Counted from the stretch's first letter, positions 1-7,720 are shown. The stretch: 35,707 bases of DNA from Erysipelotrichaceae bacterium RD49 (GCA_015233825.1 JADGIS010000006.1:1-35707), one strand, 5' to 3'. Made by a program: numbers and translations. Notes: generated from the letters alone by a model not told the origin.

Positions 1-106
1 TAGTATGTGCAAGTTTGACAATTTCGTCCTCTGGATCTAAAACCTCCATAACTGAGGCTTCCTGGGTAAAAAGGTTGAGCTGTGGGAACAAATTCTTACG
101 GTACAT
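1..106 (-). mobile_element. Transposase N-terminus (IS5/IS1182-like), truncated by the window edge
   Basis: Seen: reading leftwards from an ATG at 106, 35 codons stay open to the window edge, preceded by an AGGAGA ribosome binding site 7 bases upstream. The protein starts MYRKNLFPQLNLF and contains LDPEDEIVKLAHT. Known: many IS5/IS1182-group transposases begin MYRK...F and carry an N-terminal DUF772-type segment of the form LDP(D/E)...(V/I)(K/R)LA...IDW. I infer the first residues of such a transposase, whose DDE core lies outside the window. A contig edge inside a multicopy IS is typical of short-read assemblies. No terminal inverted repeat can be assigned. A different helix-rich protein with a similar start is possible. 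Confidence 0.6.
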
Positions 107-125
107 GAGCGGCTTCTCCTGAAAA

Positions 126-168
126 AAGTGCAGGGAAATTAGAAGAAATCCCAATTTTCCTTGCACTT
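126..168. repeat. Imperfect inverted repeat upstream of the transposase
   Basis: AAGTGCAGGGAAATT (126-140) is matched by the near-complement AATTTTCCTTGCACTT (153-168), with one offset base and a 12-base loop. It lies 20 bases upstream of the transposase start. It may be a hairpin limiting read-through into the transposase, or part of the element's end. Neither is shown by sequence alone. Confidence 0.45.
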
Positions 169-197
169 AATCACAGCACAAAAATAAGAAATTTACT

Positions 198-215
198 TTA
201 AAAAACGTTTTTTAA
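198..215. repeat. Perfect 18-bp A/T palindrome
   Basis: TTAAAAAACGTTTTTTAA is its own reverse complement. It lies between the SDR stop codon and the transposase promoter region. It could be a binding site for a dimeric protein, a weak bidirectional terminator element or part of an IS end. No function can be assigned from sequence. Confidence 0.5.
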
Positions 216-268
216 TTAATCAGCAAATACTATTTAAAAGTTAGTCTTCGAAAAAATGAATGCGGATT

Positions 269-1069
269 TTATGGACGCAGGCCCATGCCGCCTTCTAAAG
301 TAATGGTTTCTCCTGTCATATATTTAAAGTCCGGACCAGCGATCTGTACGCATACCCGGCCGATATCGGCAATGACATCCCCATAGTGGCCAATCGGAGG
401 CATTTTGACGTTTTGCTTGAAGGCATCTGGATAAGCCGTTTCGAAGTTTTCTAACTGCGAAGTCCAGGCCAATGGACAGATGATGTTCACGTTGATATTG
501 TCTTTGGCCCATTCCGTTGCGGCCACGCGGCTTAAGCCCCGGATGCCTTCTTTGGCTGCTGCATAGGCACACTGCCCGAAGTTGCCAAACAAGCCGGCGC
601 CGGAAGCAAAGTTAATGACGGAGCCCTGGCTTTCCTTTAAAGCGGGATAGCAGGTCTGCATATAATAAAAAGCTGCATACAAGCCGGAATATACGGCTAA
701 GTTAAACTGGTCGGTTGTATGGTCAACAAGGGTCACGCCTGATGCGGAAGCCTGGGCGTTGTTGATCAGTACATCAATCCGGCCAAATTTGGCCAGCGTT
801 TTATCGACAACCATTTTCGCGGTGGCTGCATTGTCAGCGCCAGCGTTGATATCCGCTTGAACAGGCAGAACCTGGATGCCGTACAGTTCTTCGAGTTCTG
901 CTTTGGCCTCTTCTAATTTTTTAACGTTGCGGCCTGTGATCACCAGATTTGCCCCTTCTTTGGCAAAGCAATGCGCAATGCCATACCCGATGGCTCCTGG
1001 TGCCCCGTTTTTTAACGTCGCTTTTCCGCCGCCAGTAATGATGGCCACTTTATTGTCGTACATTCCCAT
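269..1069 (-). CDS. Short-chain dehydrogenase, candidate NADP-dependent 12-alpha-hydroxysteroid dehydrogenase
   Basis: A 266-residue SDR oxidoreductase. The start at 1069 (MGMYDNKVAI) is chosen because an AAGGAG box lies 10 bases upstream; a longer reading frame to 1108 only adds an Arg/Lys-rich stretch across that box. Seen: Gly-rich cofactor loop (residues 12-30), TGR at 45-47 after the second strand, where an Arg usually favours NADP, NNAQASASG at 103-111, catalytic Ser156, Tyr169 and Lys173, and the C-terminal LEGGMGLRP. From memory, the NNAQASASG, YSGLYA.FYYM, NFASGAGLFGN and QLENF blocks closely match the clostridial NADP-dependent 12-alpha-HSDH that oxidises the 12-hydroxyl of cholate or deoxycholate. 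Odd: about nine extra residues (TLKNGAPGA area) sit inside the cofactor loop. The SDR fold is near certain; the bile-acid substrate is inferred. Confidence 0.8.
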   Translation of the reverse strand: MGMYDNKVAIITGGGKATLKNGAPGAIGYGIAHCFAKEGANLVITGRNVKKLEEAKAELEELYGIQVLPVQADINAGADNAATAKMVVDKTLAKFGRIDVLINNAQASASGVTLVDHTTDQFNLAVYSGLYAAFYYMQTCYPALKESQGSVINFASGAGLFGNFGQCAYAAAKEGIRGLSRVAATEWAKDNINVNIICPLAWTSQLENFETAYPDAFKQNVKMPPIGHYGDVIADIGRVCVQIAGPDFKYMTGETITLEGGMGLRP

Positions 1070-1617
1070 AAGTTGATTTCTCCTTCTTCTTTTCCGTTTG
1101 TTCCACATTCAATGAATTCGCTTTCATATTCAAATAAAAATATAGAACTGGTCTTATTTAGTGTAAGAGATCCGGCACCAAAAAGAAATAAAGTCAAAAA
1201 TTACACAAATTAAACGGCCGCGAATTATCTGATTTTGATACTTTTTTCGAAATATTGTGGGATTTTTTCTTCTCAAGTTAAAAAAATTGTATCTGCTTGG
1301 GACTTTGGACTTTTGGCAAGGAAAGAAAAAGATCTTCCAAACCTGAAGCAAAACGTGAAAAGTCTCTGAAAACCGCCGTTTTCCATGAGAAGAACTGGGC
1401 TTCAGGCAAGAGGTTACAGATTCAAAAACGCTTTCCAGTCAATGAAAAAACAAAGAAAAACGTTTCATCTTCCATTTTCTGAAATCGGAGTAACTTTTTC
1501 GATATTTTTGCCGCTTTTTGGGCTTTGATGATTTATTATAGGTCAAATCTGTTACTCTTGAACATACGGGTCCAGAAATGAAAGATCTTCATTCCAGAAA
1601 GGAGGATGACTTTTTGT
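1070..1617. other. Intergenic region between divergent SDR and ABC exporter genes
   Basis: About 550 A/T-rich bases with no credible gene. It should hold the divergent promoters, but I see no unambiguous -35/-10 pair on either strand. A near-palindrome AATGAAAGATCTTCATT (1577-1593) sits just before the AAAGGAGG ribosome binding site (1598-1605) of the exporter and could be an operator or a short leader hairpin. Unlike many exporter pairs of this type, no MarR- or TetR-type regulator lies directly upstream. Confidence 0.5.
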
Positions 1618-3351
1618 ATGAAGCTGATCTTTCACTACCTCAAGAAGCATAAGCTTCTGTTTTCGTTGGATCTGATCTGTGCTGCAAGCTTTGCGCTAAC
1701 TGAGCTTGGTATTCCGACCTTGTTTGGCCGGATGACCAACAACTATATCGATCATGGTCCACAATCGTTTTACTACCAATGTTTTGGACTGATTTTACTG
1801 GCCGCTGTCATTACGACCATCGGAATGAGCCTTCTGGCCTATACTTCCAGCAAGCTTTCCACGATGATCGTCTATGAAATCCGCAAAGATCTCTTTGCAC
1901 ATGTCATGACGTTCTCGATTGAGGAAGTAGACCATTTTACGGTTTCTTCTTTAATCACCCGCACGAGTTCTGATTCATTCCAGATTATGCAGTTCTGCCA
2001 CCAGATTTTTCGCAGTGCCCTGCTCGCTCCCATCATGCTGGTGGTCTGCTCCATTCTAGTCGTGACGACTTCCCCCAGATTATCTTGGTTTGTTTTGGGC
2101 ACCATTCCCATTATCTTAGTCGGTGCGGCTGCCTTCTTTAAGGCAGCCGGCCCGCTCTCCAAGCGCCAGCAGAAGTCCGTTGACCGCATCAACCAGATTC
2201 TGCGCGAAAACCTCAACGGCATCCGCGTGATTCGGTCGTTCAACCGCCAGAAAACCGAAGAAGCACGGTTTGAAAAGGAAAACAAGGAGTACCAGACCGT
2301 TACCTCCAAGCTGTTTAAGCTGATGAGCATGTCCGAACCGCTGTTCTTCTTTTTGATGAACCTGTCCGTGATGTGCATTTATTATTTCGCTGCGCTTTTG
2401 ATCCAAAACAATCAGATCCAGCTCGGCGAACTACTGATGTTTGTCGAGTACCTGTTTCATTGCATGATGAGCGTTCTGGTCGTCTGCATGATCTGCATGA
2501 TGTATCCCCGGGCTGCGGTCTCCGCCAAGCGAATTGAAGAAGTTTTAGAAACCAAGCCGTCCATTCAATCTTCGGGTACACACCAGCTTGACCATGTCGA
2601 CAGCCTGGAATTTAAAAATGTTTCCTTTGCCTACCCCGATTCCAAAAGCCATTCGCTTTCCAACATCAGCTTTCAAGCCAAGGCCGGGCAGAAGATTGCC
2701 CTGATCGGGGCAACCGGTTCGGGCAAATCGACTGTGACCAAGCTGATCAGCCGCTTCTACGATCCCAATGAAGGATGGATTGAAATCAACGGCCAGGATA
2801 TCCGAACCTACACCGTAGAATCTTTACGCCGCCAAACGGCACTGGTTTCCCAAAAAGCCCACTTGTTCTCAGGGACGATCAAAGACAATATTACCTTTGG
2901 AAACCGACAGGCCTCAGACGATGAAATTTTAAAAGCTGTTAAGCTGGCCCAAGCTGAAGCTTTTGTCAACGAGCGTGAAAATGGGTGGAACGACCTGGTC
3001 AGCGAGGAAGGAACCAATTTATCCGGCGGCCAAAAACAAAGGCTCTCAATTGCCCGAGCCATTGTAGCCAACACGGGTCTCTATATTCTCGATGACTCCT
3101 TTTCCGCTTTAGATTTAGCCACTGATGCAAAACTGCGCAAAGCTTTGGAACCCATCCAGAAAAAGGCCTTGTTTTTGATTGTGGCCCAGCGCGTCTCTTC
3201 GATTTTGGACTGTGATCAGATTCTTGTCCTCGATCAAGGCCGGTTAGCCGCCTGCGGCACCCACCAGGAGCTCTATCAAAGCAGTGAGCTGTACCGGCAG
3301 ATTGTTTTGTCACAAATGAGTGAAGAGGAGGCTGCGCGTTATGCCAAATAA
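1618..3351 (+). CDS. ABC exporter half-transporter, subunit with degenerate ATPase motifs
   Basis: A 577-residue half-transporter: an N-terminal six-helix membrane domain (about residues 1-310) and a C-terminal nucleotide-binding domain. Seen: Walker A GATGSGKST near residue 364, signature LSGGQKQR near 468, Walker B LYILDDSFSALD with Asp where the catalytic Glu is normal (D493), and Gln in place of the switch His (VAQRVSS, near 524). Known: in heterodimeric exporters such as BmrCD, LmrCD and TM287/288 one subunit carries exactly these losses. Start chosen at 1618; an ATG at 1606 touches the AAAGGAGG box itself, although the 12-base spacing to 1618 is a little long. The next gene overlaps by 11 bases. 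The substrate (drug, peptide or lipid) cannot be read from the sequence. Confidence 0.9.
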   Translation: MKLIFHYLKKHKLLFSLDLICAASFALTELGIPTLFGRMTNNYIDHGPQSFYYQCFGLILLAAVITTIGMSLLAYTSSKLSTMIVYEIRKDLFAHVMTFSIEEVDHFTVSSLITRTSSDSFQIMQFCHQIFRSALLAPIMLVVCSILVVTTSPRLSWFVLGTIPIILVGAAAFFKAAGPLSKRQQKSVDRINQILRENLNGIRVIRSFNRQKTEEARFEKENKEYQTVTSKLFKLMSMSEPLFFFLMNLSVMCIYYFAALLIQNNQIQLGELLMFVEYLFHCMMSVLVVCMICMMYPRAAVSAKRIEEVLETKPSIQSSGTHQLDHVDSLEFKNVSFAYPDSKSHSLSNISFQAKAGQKIALIGATGSGKSTVTKLISRFYDPNEGWIEINGQDIRTYTVESLRRQTALVSQKAHLFSGTIKDNITFGNRQASDDEILKAVKLAQAEAFVNERENGWNDLVSEEGTNLSGGQKQRLSIARAIVANTGLYILDDSFSALDLATDAKLRKALEPIQKKALFLIVAQRVSSILDCDQILVLDQGRLAACGTHQELYQSSELYRQIVLSQMSEEEAARYAK

Positions 3352-5155
3352 ACAAGCAGCCCAGACAGATCTGATGCCTAAAAACCTCACCTTCAGCCAA
3401 TGCCTCAAACATCTCTATCGGTTTATCCGTCCCAATCAAAAGAAGCTTTGGGCCGGCTTATTGATGGTTGTTGTGGCCAACCTGACGTATATTGCCATGC
3501 CCGTAGCAGAAGGGCGGATTACCTCCCAGCTCCAGCTCGATGTCAGCGCGGCGAATGGAGGCCCCATCCATATTCAGATGCCCGTGATCGGCCAGCTGAT
3601 TCTGGCATTGTTTATGATCTACCTGATTAAAATCAGCTCCCAGTTTCTCAGCACAATCTGGATGACAGATGCAATCCAGAAAACGATGTTCGATCTGCGA
3701 AATGCGATTGAGGTCAAGATCAACCACCTGCCTGTCTCTTATTTTGACACCCACAAAACGGGAGATCTGCTTTCGCGGATCACCAATGATGTGGAAACAG
3801 TCTCCAATGCCCTGCAGCAGACGCTTGCCCGCATTATCGGCACCATTTTGAGTACAACACTGATTTTGATCATGATGTTTACCATCAGCCGGCCGATGTT
3901 CTGGATGGTCGTTGCTGGAATGCCGTTGATCGTATTGATCTCGGTTGGAATTGTCCGCAAAACGCAGCCGATCTTCGATGCCCAACAGGAAGCCCTTGCC
4001 AAGCTCAATGGAACCGTCAATGAGATGTATGGCGGCCTTGGCGAGATTATGATCTACAATCAGCAGGACTATGCCAAAAACGCCTTTAACGAAGCCAATG
4101 AGCGATTGTTCAAGACCAGCTTTAAAGCCCAGGCTTTCTCGGGTCAGATCGGTCCTTGGACAACCGTGATCATCTATGTGGAAATCGCCTGCTGTTGTTT
4201 GTATGGCCTTTTGCAAGTGGTCAGCGGCGCGATGCTTTTAGGCTCGGTACAGGCTTTTATCCGCTATATTTGGAATCTCAATGATCCCATCTCACAGCTT
4301 TCCCAATTGTCTTCGGCTGTACAGTCTGCTTTTTCGGGAATGAACCGCTTGTTCTCATTTCTGGACCTGGATGAAGAAGAACAGACCATCACCCAAAAGC
4401 CGATTGAAACCATTGAAGACATCGATTTTCGCCATATCCGCTTTTCCTATACCGATAAGCCTTTAATGGAAGATGTTTCTTTCCATGTTGACCAGAACCA
4501 GACGGTAGCCATCGTCGGTCATACCGGCGCGGGCAAGACGACCTTGACCAACTTGCTCGAACGCTACTATCCGGTAGACGGCGGCCAGATTGCGATCAAC
4601 GGCCAGAATATCAACGATCTTTCCTTTGAAGATCTGCGGGATTTGATCGGGCTGGTTTTGCAGGATCCATGGTTATTTGAAGGAACGATCGAAGCCAATC
4701 TGCGCTATGCCAAGGACGGCTTAAGCAAAGAGCAGATTCAGAAGGCCATTGAAACAGCAAGGCTTACGGAAACGCTGGCCCATCTGCCGGATGGTCTGCA
4801 GACGCAGCTGAGCGAAGATGCACAGAATCTTTCGCAAGGCGAAAAGCAGCTGCTGACGATTGCCCGCGCTCTTTTGAAAGATCCAAAGATCCTCATCCTG
4901 GATGAAGCAACCAGCTCAGTGGATACAAGGCTGGAAAAAAGACTGCAGGCGGCGATGACCGAGGTCATGAAAAACCGGACCTGCTTTGTGATTGCGCACC
5001 GGTTATCAACGATTCTGAATGCTGATTTGATTCTGGTGATGGATCATGGCGATCTGGTCGAAAGCGGTACCCACCAGGAACTGCTGGCCAAGGGTGGTAT
5101 TTATGCCAACCTTTATAATTCGCAATTCCAGGACGCAAACGACCAGGAGAACTAG
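3341..5155 (+). CDS. ABC exporter half-transporter, partner subunit with intact catalytic Glu
   Basis: A 604-residue partner of the preceding gene, overlapping it by 11 bases with a GAGGAGG box inside its 3' end, which suggests translational coupling. Start at 3341 (MPNKQAAQ) preferred over an upstream ATG at 3320 that precedes the ribosome binding site. Membrane domain about residues 30-340, then Walker A GHTGAGKTT (near 393), a non-canonical signature LSQGEKQ (near 497), Walker B ILILDEATSSVD with the catalytic Glu at 522, and the switch His (IAHRLST) at 553. Its weakened signature faces the degenerate Walker B of the partner, giving one degenerate and one working ATP site, as known for heterodimeric exporters. 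Exports an unknown substrate. Confidence 0.92.
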   Translation: MPNKQAAQTDLMPKNLTFSQCLKHLYRFIRPNQKKLWAGLLMVVVANLTYIAMPVAEGRITSQLQLDVSAANGGPIHIQMPVIGQLILALFMIYLIKISSQFLSTIWMTDAIQKTMFDLRNAIEVKINHLPVSYFDTHKTGDLLSRITNDVETVSNALQQTLARIIGTILSTTLILIMMFTISRPMFWMVVAGMPLIVLISVGIVRKTQPIFDAQQEALAKLNGTVNEMYGGLGEIMIYNQQDYAKNAFNEANERLFKTSFKAQAFSGQIGPWTTVIIYVEIACCCLYGLLQVVSGAMLLGSVQAFIRYIWNLNDPISQLSQLSSAVQSAFSGMNRLFSFLDLDEEEQTITQKPIETIEDIDFRHIRFSYTDKPLMEDVSFHVDQNQTVAIVGHTGAGKTTLTNLLERYYPVDGGQIAINGQNINDLSFEDLRDLIGLVLQDPWLFEGTIEANLRYAKDGLSKEQIQKAIETARLTETLAHLPDGLQTQLSEDAQNLSQGEKQLLTIARALLKDPKILILDEATSSVDTRLEKRLQAAMTEVMKNRTCFVIAHRLSTILNADLILVMDHGDLVESGTHQELLAKGGIYANLYNSQFQDANDQEN

Positions 5156-5305
5156 TTCTTTTTTCCTTTTTTGGCTTCTGTCCTTTGCATTCAAATCGAA
5201 AGAATCCAAGGTGAATCTGCACCTGAGACGGCGAAAATTTGCAATGTCTGGCCCAATGCTCTTCCGGGTGGACCAAGCCGCCCCACCCAAGCCAGCCAAT
5301 CTTCT

Positions 5306-5337
5306 AGACCGATTTTCTTATAAGATCGGTCTTTTTT
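5306..5337 (+). terminator. Rho-independent terminator of the ABC exporter operon
   Basis: AGACCGAT (5306-5313) pairs perfectly with ATCGGTCT (5325-5332) across an 11-base loop and is followed by a run of Ts. It lies 150 bases past the exporter stop codon. Confidence 0.85.
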
Positions 5338-5610
5338 CATGCTTTTTCACAAACTGAAAGCCATCAGAGCAGCTGCGTAGAATTGAACGCCCGAAATGTC
5401 AAGAGGCAGCCGGCAGCCATTTCGCTTCATGCTGGCGGGATTCGTTCTGGATCTTTTGCAAGTCAAGGTGATCTTACACTTCTCTTTCATTCCTCTTTCG
5501 TCTTCGTCACCTTTATTTAAGGGATGAAGCAGGTTGAAGAATCAGTCGTTTTTCTTACGGTAATCTTATCTGGAAGTTCATAAATTATTCACAATCACCG
5601 CTTTTAGCAC

Positions 5611-5619
5611 TGTTAAAAT
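5611..5619 (+). promoter_or_regulatory. Extended -10 promoter placed for a leaderless response-regulator mRNA
   Basis: TGTTAAAAT has the TGn extension and a TAAAAT -10 hexamer (5614-5619) ending 6 bases before the ATG at 5626. The usual start distance puts +1 at or next to the A of the ATG. No good -35 is visible, as is tolerated by extended -10 promoters, and no Shine-Dalgarno precedes the gene. Confidence 0.5.
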
Positions 5620-5625
5620 AAGTGC

Positions 5626-6294
5626 ATGTACAAAATCATGATCGTAGAAGATGACCCCTCCGTATCAGGAGCACTGGCTTCCGTTTTGGAAAGCTGGGGC
5701 TTTGATGCCAGACGGGCTGAAACATTTGATGATATTCTCGAACAATTTGAAACGGTAAAACCAGATCTGGTCCTCATGGATTTAAACCTCCCCGAACGCA
5801 ACGGCTTTTTCTGGACAGGTGAAATTCGGAAGTTCTCTTCAGTTCCCATTATTTTTATTTCCAGTGCCGATGAAAACATGAACGTGATCACCGCCCTTAA
5901 TCAAGGGGCAGATGATTACATCACCAAGCCATTTGATATCTCGGTGCTGGTTTCCAAAATCCGGGCTTTATTGCGACGGACGTTTGACTATACCTCCCGC
6001 ACCGATTTTCTCGAACACAAAGGCGTCAGGCTGGATACCGGAAGCAATGAGGTCAGCTACAACGGCAAAACAATCGATCTGTCGAAAAATGAGGCAAAGA
6101 TATTGAAGATTTTGATGGAAAACAAAGATCGGATTGTCAAGCGTGAACAGCTGATGGATGCTCTATGGAAAACGGACTGCTACATTGACGAAAACACCCT
6201 TTCAGTCAACGTCAACAGGCTGCGCCGGAAACTGGAAGGCATTGATTTGTTTGAGTTTGTAATCACCAGAAAAGGAATCGGCTATATGGTCTAG
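5626..6294 (+). CDS. OmpR/PhoB-family response regulator without adjacent kinase
   Basis: A 222-residue DNA-binding response regulator. Seen: receiver domain (residues 1-115) with acidic pocket E8/D9/D10, phospho-acceptor D52 in VLMDLNLP, and conserved Lys in ITKPF; then an OmpR-type winged helix (about 125-222) with LSKNEAKILKILM and the C-terminal TRKGIGYMV. The family binds DNA as a phosphorylated dimer; the sequence resembles regulators of antimicrobial-peptide response (BceR/GraR type), but targets are unknown. Odd: no histidine kinase follows; a terminator lies directly after the stop codon and ribosomal genes come next. The exporter pair upstream is a possible target but is separated by a terminator. 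The start has no ribosome binding site, unlike nearly every other gene here. Confidence 0.93.
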   Translation: MYKIMIVEDDPSVSGALASVLESWGFDARRAETFDDILEQFETVKPDLVLMDLNLPERNGFFWTGEIRKFSSVPIIFISSADENMNVITALNQGADDYITKPFDISVLVSKIRALLRRTFDYTSRTDFLEHKGVRLDTGSNEVSYNGKTIDLSKNEAKILKILMENKDRIVKREQLMDALWKTDCYIDENTLSVNVNRLRRKLEGIDLFEFVITRKGIGYMV

Positions 6295-6303
6295 TCTTCC
6301 TTG

Positions 6304-6326
6304 CCGCTCTTTTGAGCGGTTTTTTT
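6304..6326 (+). terminator. Terminator of the response-regulator gene
   Basis: CCGCTC, loop TTTT, GAGCGG (6304-6319) followed by seven Ts. It starts 10 bases after the stop codon and confirms that the gene is transcribed alone. Confidence 0.9.
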
Positions 6327-6396
6327 ATTGGACAGAGCCCCCCCAGCAAAGAAAAACCGGTATCGGGTGCATGAAGACTGAACCTGTCATCGAGCA

Positions 6397-6426
6397 TTAA
6401 AAAACCCTGCGAAATGCTTCGCAGGG
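6397..6426 (-). terminator. Terminator of the rplM-rpsI operon
   Basis: On the minus strand CCCTGCGAA pairs with TTCGCAGGG (6405-6413 and 6418-6426), a perfect 9-bp stem with a four-base loop, followed by a T run (6399-6404). It lies just after the rpsI stop codon and faces the response-regulator terminator. Confidence 0.92.
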
Positions 6427-6443
6427 GAATCAGACAATGAGAA

Positions 6444-6851
6444 TTAACGTTTGCTGAACTGTGGTGCACGGCGTGCTTTTTTCAGACCGTATTTCTTACG
6501 TTCTTTCGCACGTGGGTCACGGGTTACATAGCCGGCTGCTTTCAGTGCTGGGCGGTAATCTTCAGAAGCGTTCATCAAAGCACGGGTGATACCATGACGA
6601 ATGGCACCAGCCTGGCCAGTGTAGCCGCCGCCATGTACATTTACGAGTACGTCGAACTGATCAAGCGTATTCGTAAGTTCCAGTGGGCTGCGTACTTCCA
6701 TCTGAAGAACTTCAGATGGCATGTATTCTTTCAGTTCCTTACCGTTGACTACGATTTTCCCTGTTCCATTTGGACGAAGGAAGACACGGGCAACGGCTTC
6801 TTTACGACGTCCGGTACCGAGGTACTGAACAAAGTTTTCTTTTTTTGCCAT
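6444..6851 (-). CDS. rpsI: 30S ribosomal protein S9
   Basis: 135 residues. Recognised by the start [16 protein letters not shown], the [15 protein letters not shown] block and the basic C-terminal tail ending SKR, whose last residues reach the P-site tRNA in the 30S head. Start ATG at 6851 has AGGAGAATAGGAA directly upstream. It follows rplM by 11 bases in the conserved rplM-rpsI pair and is closed by the terminator at 6397-6426. Confidence 0.98.
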   Translation of the reverse strand: MAKKENFVQYLGTGRRKEAVARVFLRPNGTGKIVVNGKELKEYMPSEVLQMEVRSPLELTNTLDQFDVLVNVHGGGYTGQAGAIRHGITRALMNASEDYRPALKAAGYVTRDPRAKERKKYGLKKARRAPQFSKR

Positions 6852-6862
6852 TTCCTATTCTC

Positions 6863-7300
6863 CTATCCTTTAACCTTAAGTTCTACAGGCTGCTGGGCCA
6901 TATGTGGGTGTTCTGGTCCTGCATAAACAAGAACATGTTTACGCTGAACGTCACCAAGGCGAGTATGTGGGAGCATACCCTGAACAGCTCTGCGAACCCA
7001 TTCAACAGGGTATTTTTCCTTCATTTCTTTGGCGGAACGTACACGTAATCCACCATAGTATCCGGAATGGTTGTAGTACTTTTCAGTGTTGAGTTTGTTG
7101 CCGGTCATTTCGACCTTGTCCGCATTGATAATAATTACATAATCTCCACAATCCACGTTTGGAGTGTAGGAAGGTTTATGTTTACCGCGCAGAACGTGAG
7201 CTGCAGTTGTAGCAAGACGACCAAGAGTCTGGCCTTCGCCATCAATTACATACCAAGTGCGTTCTACTTCAGCAGGTTTTGCCATTGTTGTCTGACGCAT
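6863..7300 (-). CDS. rplM: 50S ribosomal protein L13
   Basis: 145 residues, an early-assembling 50S protein that binds 23S rRNA. Recognised by AKPAEVERTWYVID, LGRLAT, GDYVIIINADKV and MLPHTRLGD. Start at 7300 (MRQTTMAKP) is chosen because GGAGG lies 9 bases upstream and Bacillus L13 begins in the same way; an ATG 7 codons earlier precedes that box. It has its own consensus promoter (7365-7393) and a leader of about 58 bases, so the rplM-rpsI pair is transcribed separately from truA. Confidence 0.97.
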   Translation of the reverse strand: MRQTTMAKPAEVERTWYVIDGEGQTLGRLATTAAHVLRGKHKPSYTPNVDCGDYVIIINADKVEMTGNKLNTEKYYNHSGYYGGLRVRSAKEMKEKYPVEWVRRAVQGMLPHTRLGDVQRKHVLVYAGPEHPHMAQQPVELKVKG

Positions 7301-7358
7301 GATTCGCTTCCTCCGTTTCAATGAGCGTTACCGGGGCTCAAAGGCTTGGATACAGCCA
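7301..7358 (-). promoter_or_regulatory. rplM 5' leader, candidate L13-leader regulatory RNA
   Basis: The predicted transcript from about 7358 to the rplM start contains two short stems, GGCT/AGCC and GAGC/GCTC, before the GGAGG. Known: Firmicutes often carry a conserved L13 leader in this position, thought to mediate feedback by the ribosomal protein. Assignment rests on position and size. A covariance-model match would settle it. Confidence 0.45.
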
Positions 7359-7364
7359 CGGAAT

Positions 7365-7393
7365 ATCTTAGACAAACACAAGCGGGTTGTCAA
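7365..7393 (-). promoter_or_regulatory. Sigma-A promoter of rplM-rpsI
   Basis: On the minus strand TTGACA (7388-7393), 17-base spacer, TAAGAT (7365-7370). A perfect -35 and five of six matches at -10. Predicted start near 7358. Confidence 0.85.
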
Positions 7394-7720
7394 TCAAAGA
7401 TCTTTGATCTTTCCAGAAATCTGCTTTTGGCGCTCTGTTTTCCGAATGTCTTCCAAATCCTTTATCCATCGGTTATTTTTTCGTTGTATTCATCCATTGC
7501 AGGACCATGGCGGTCCAAAATCTCTTTTGGGGCATCAGGAAAGATCACCACGTTTTCAGGCGTGTCATCCTTTAGAAGAGATCTTTCTGATTGTATGCTA
7601 TTCGATGCAAAATTCAAAACGATTTCGCTTCTTTTTTTAAGTTTTTTTCATGGGATTTGGTCGGATGGCCCGAGGCGCAGTTTTCAGCAGGATTTCCTTT
7701 TCTTACAGTTGCTTTCAAAG

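Larger units (their letters stand above)
5156..5625. other. Intergenic region after the ABC exporter
   Basis: 470 bases without a credible gene. It contains the exporter's terminator (5306-5337) and, at the right end, the predicted response-regulator promoter. The stretch 5340-5580 shows no gene, repeat or clear signal. Confidence 0.6.
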
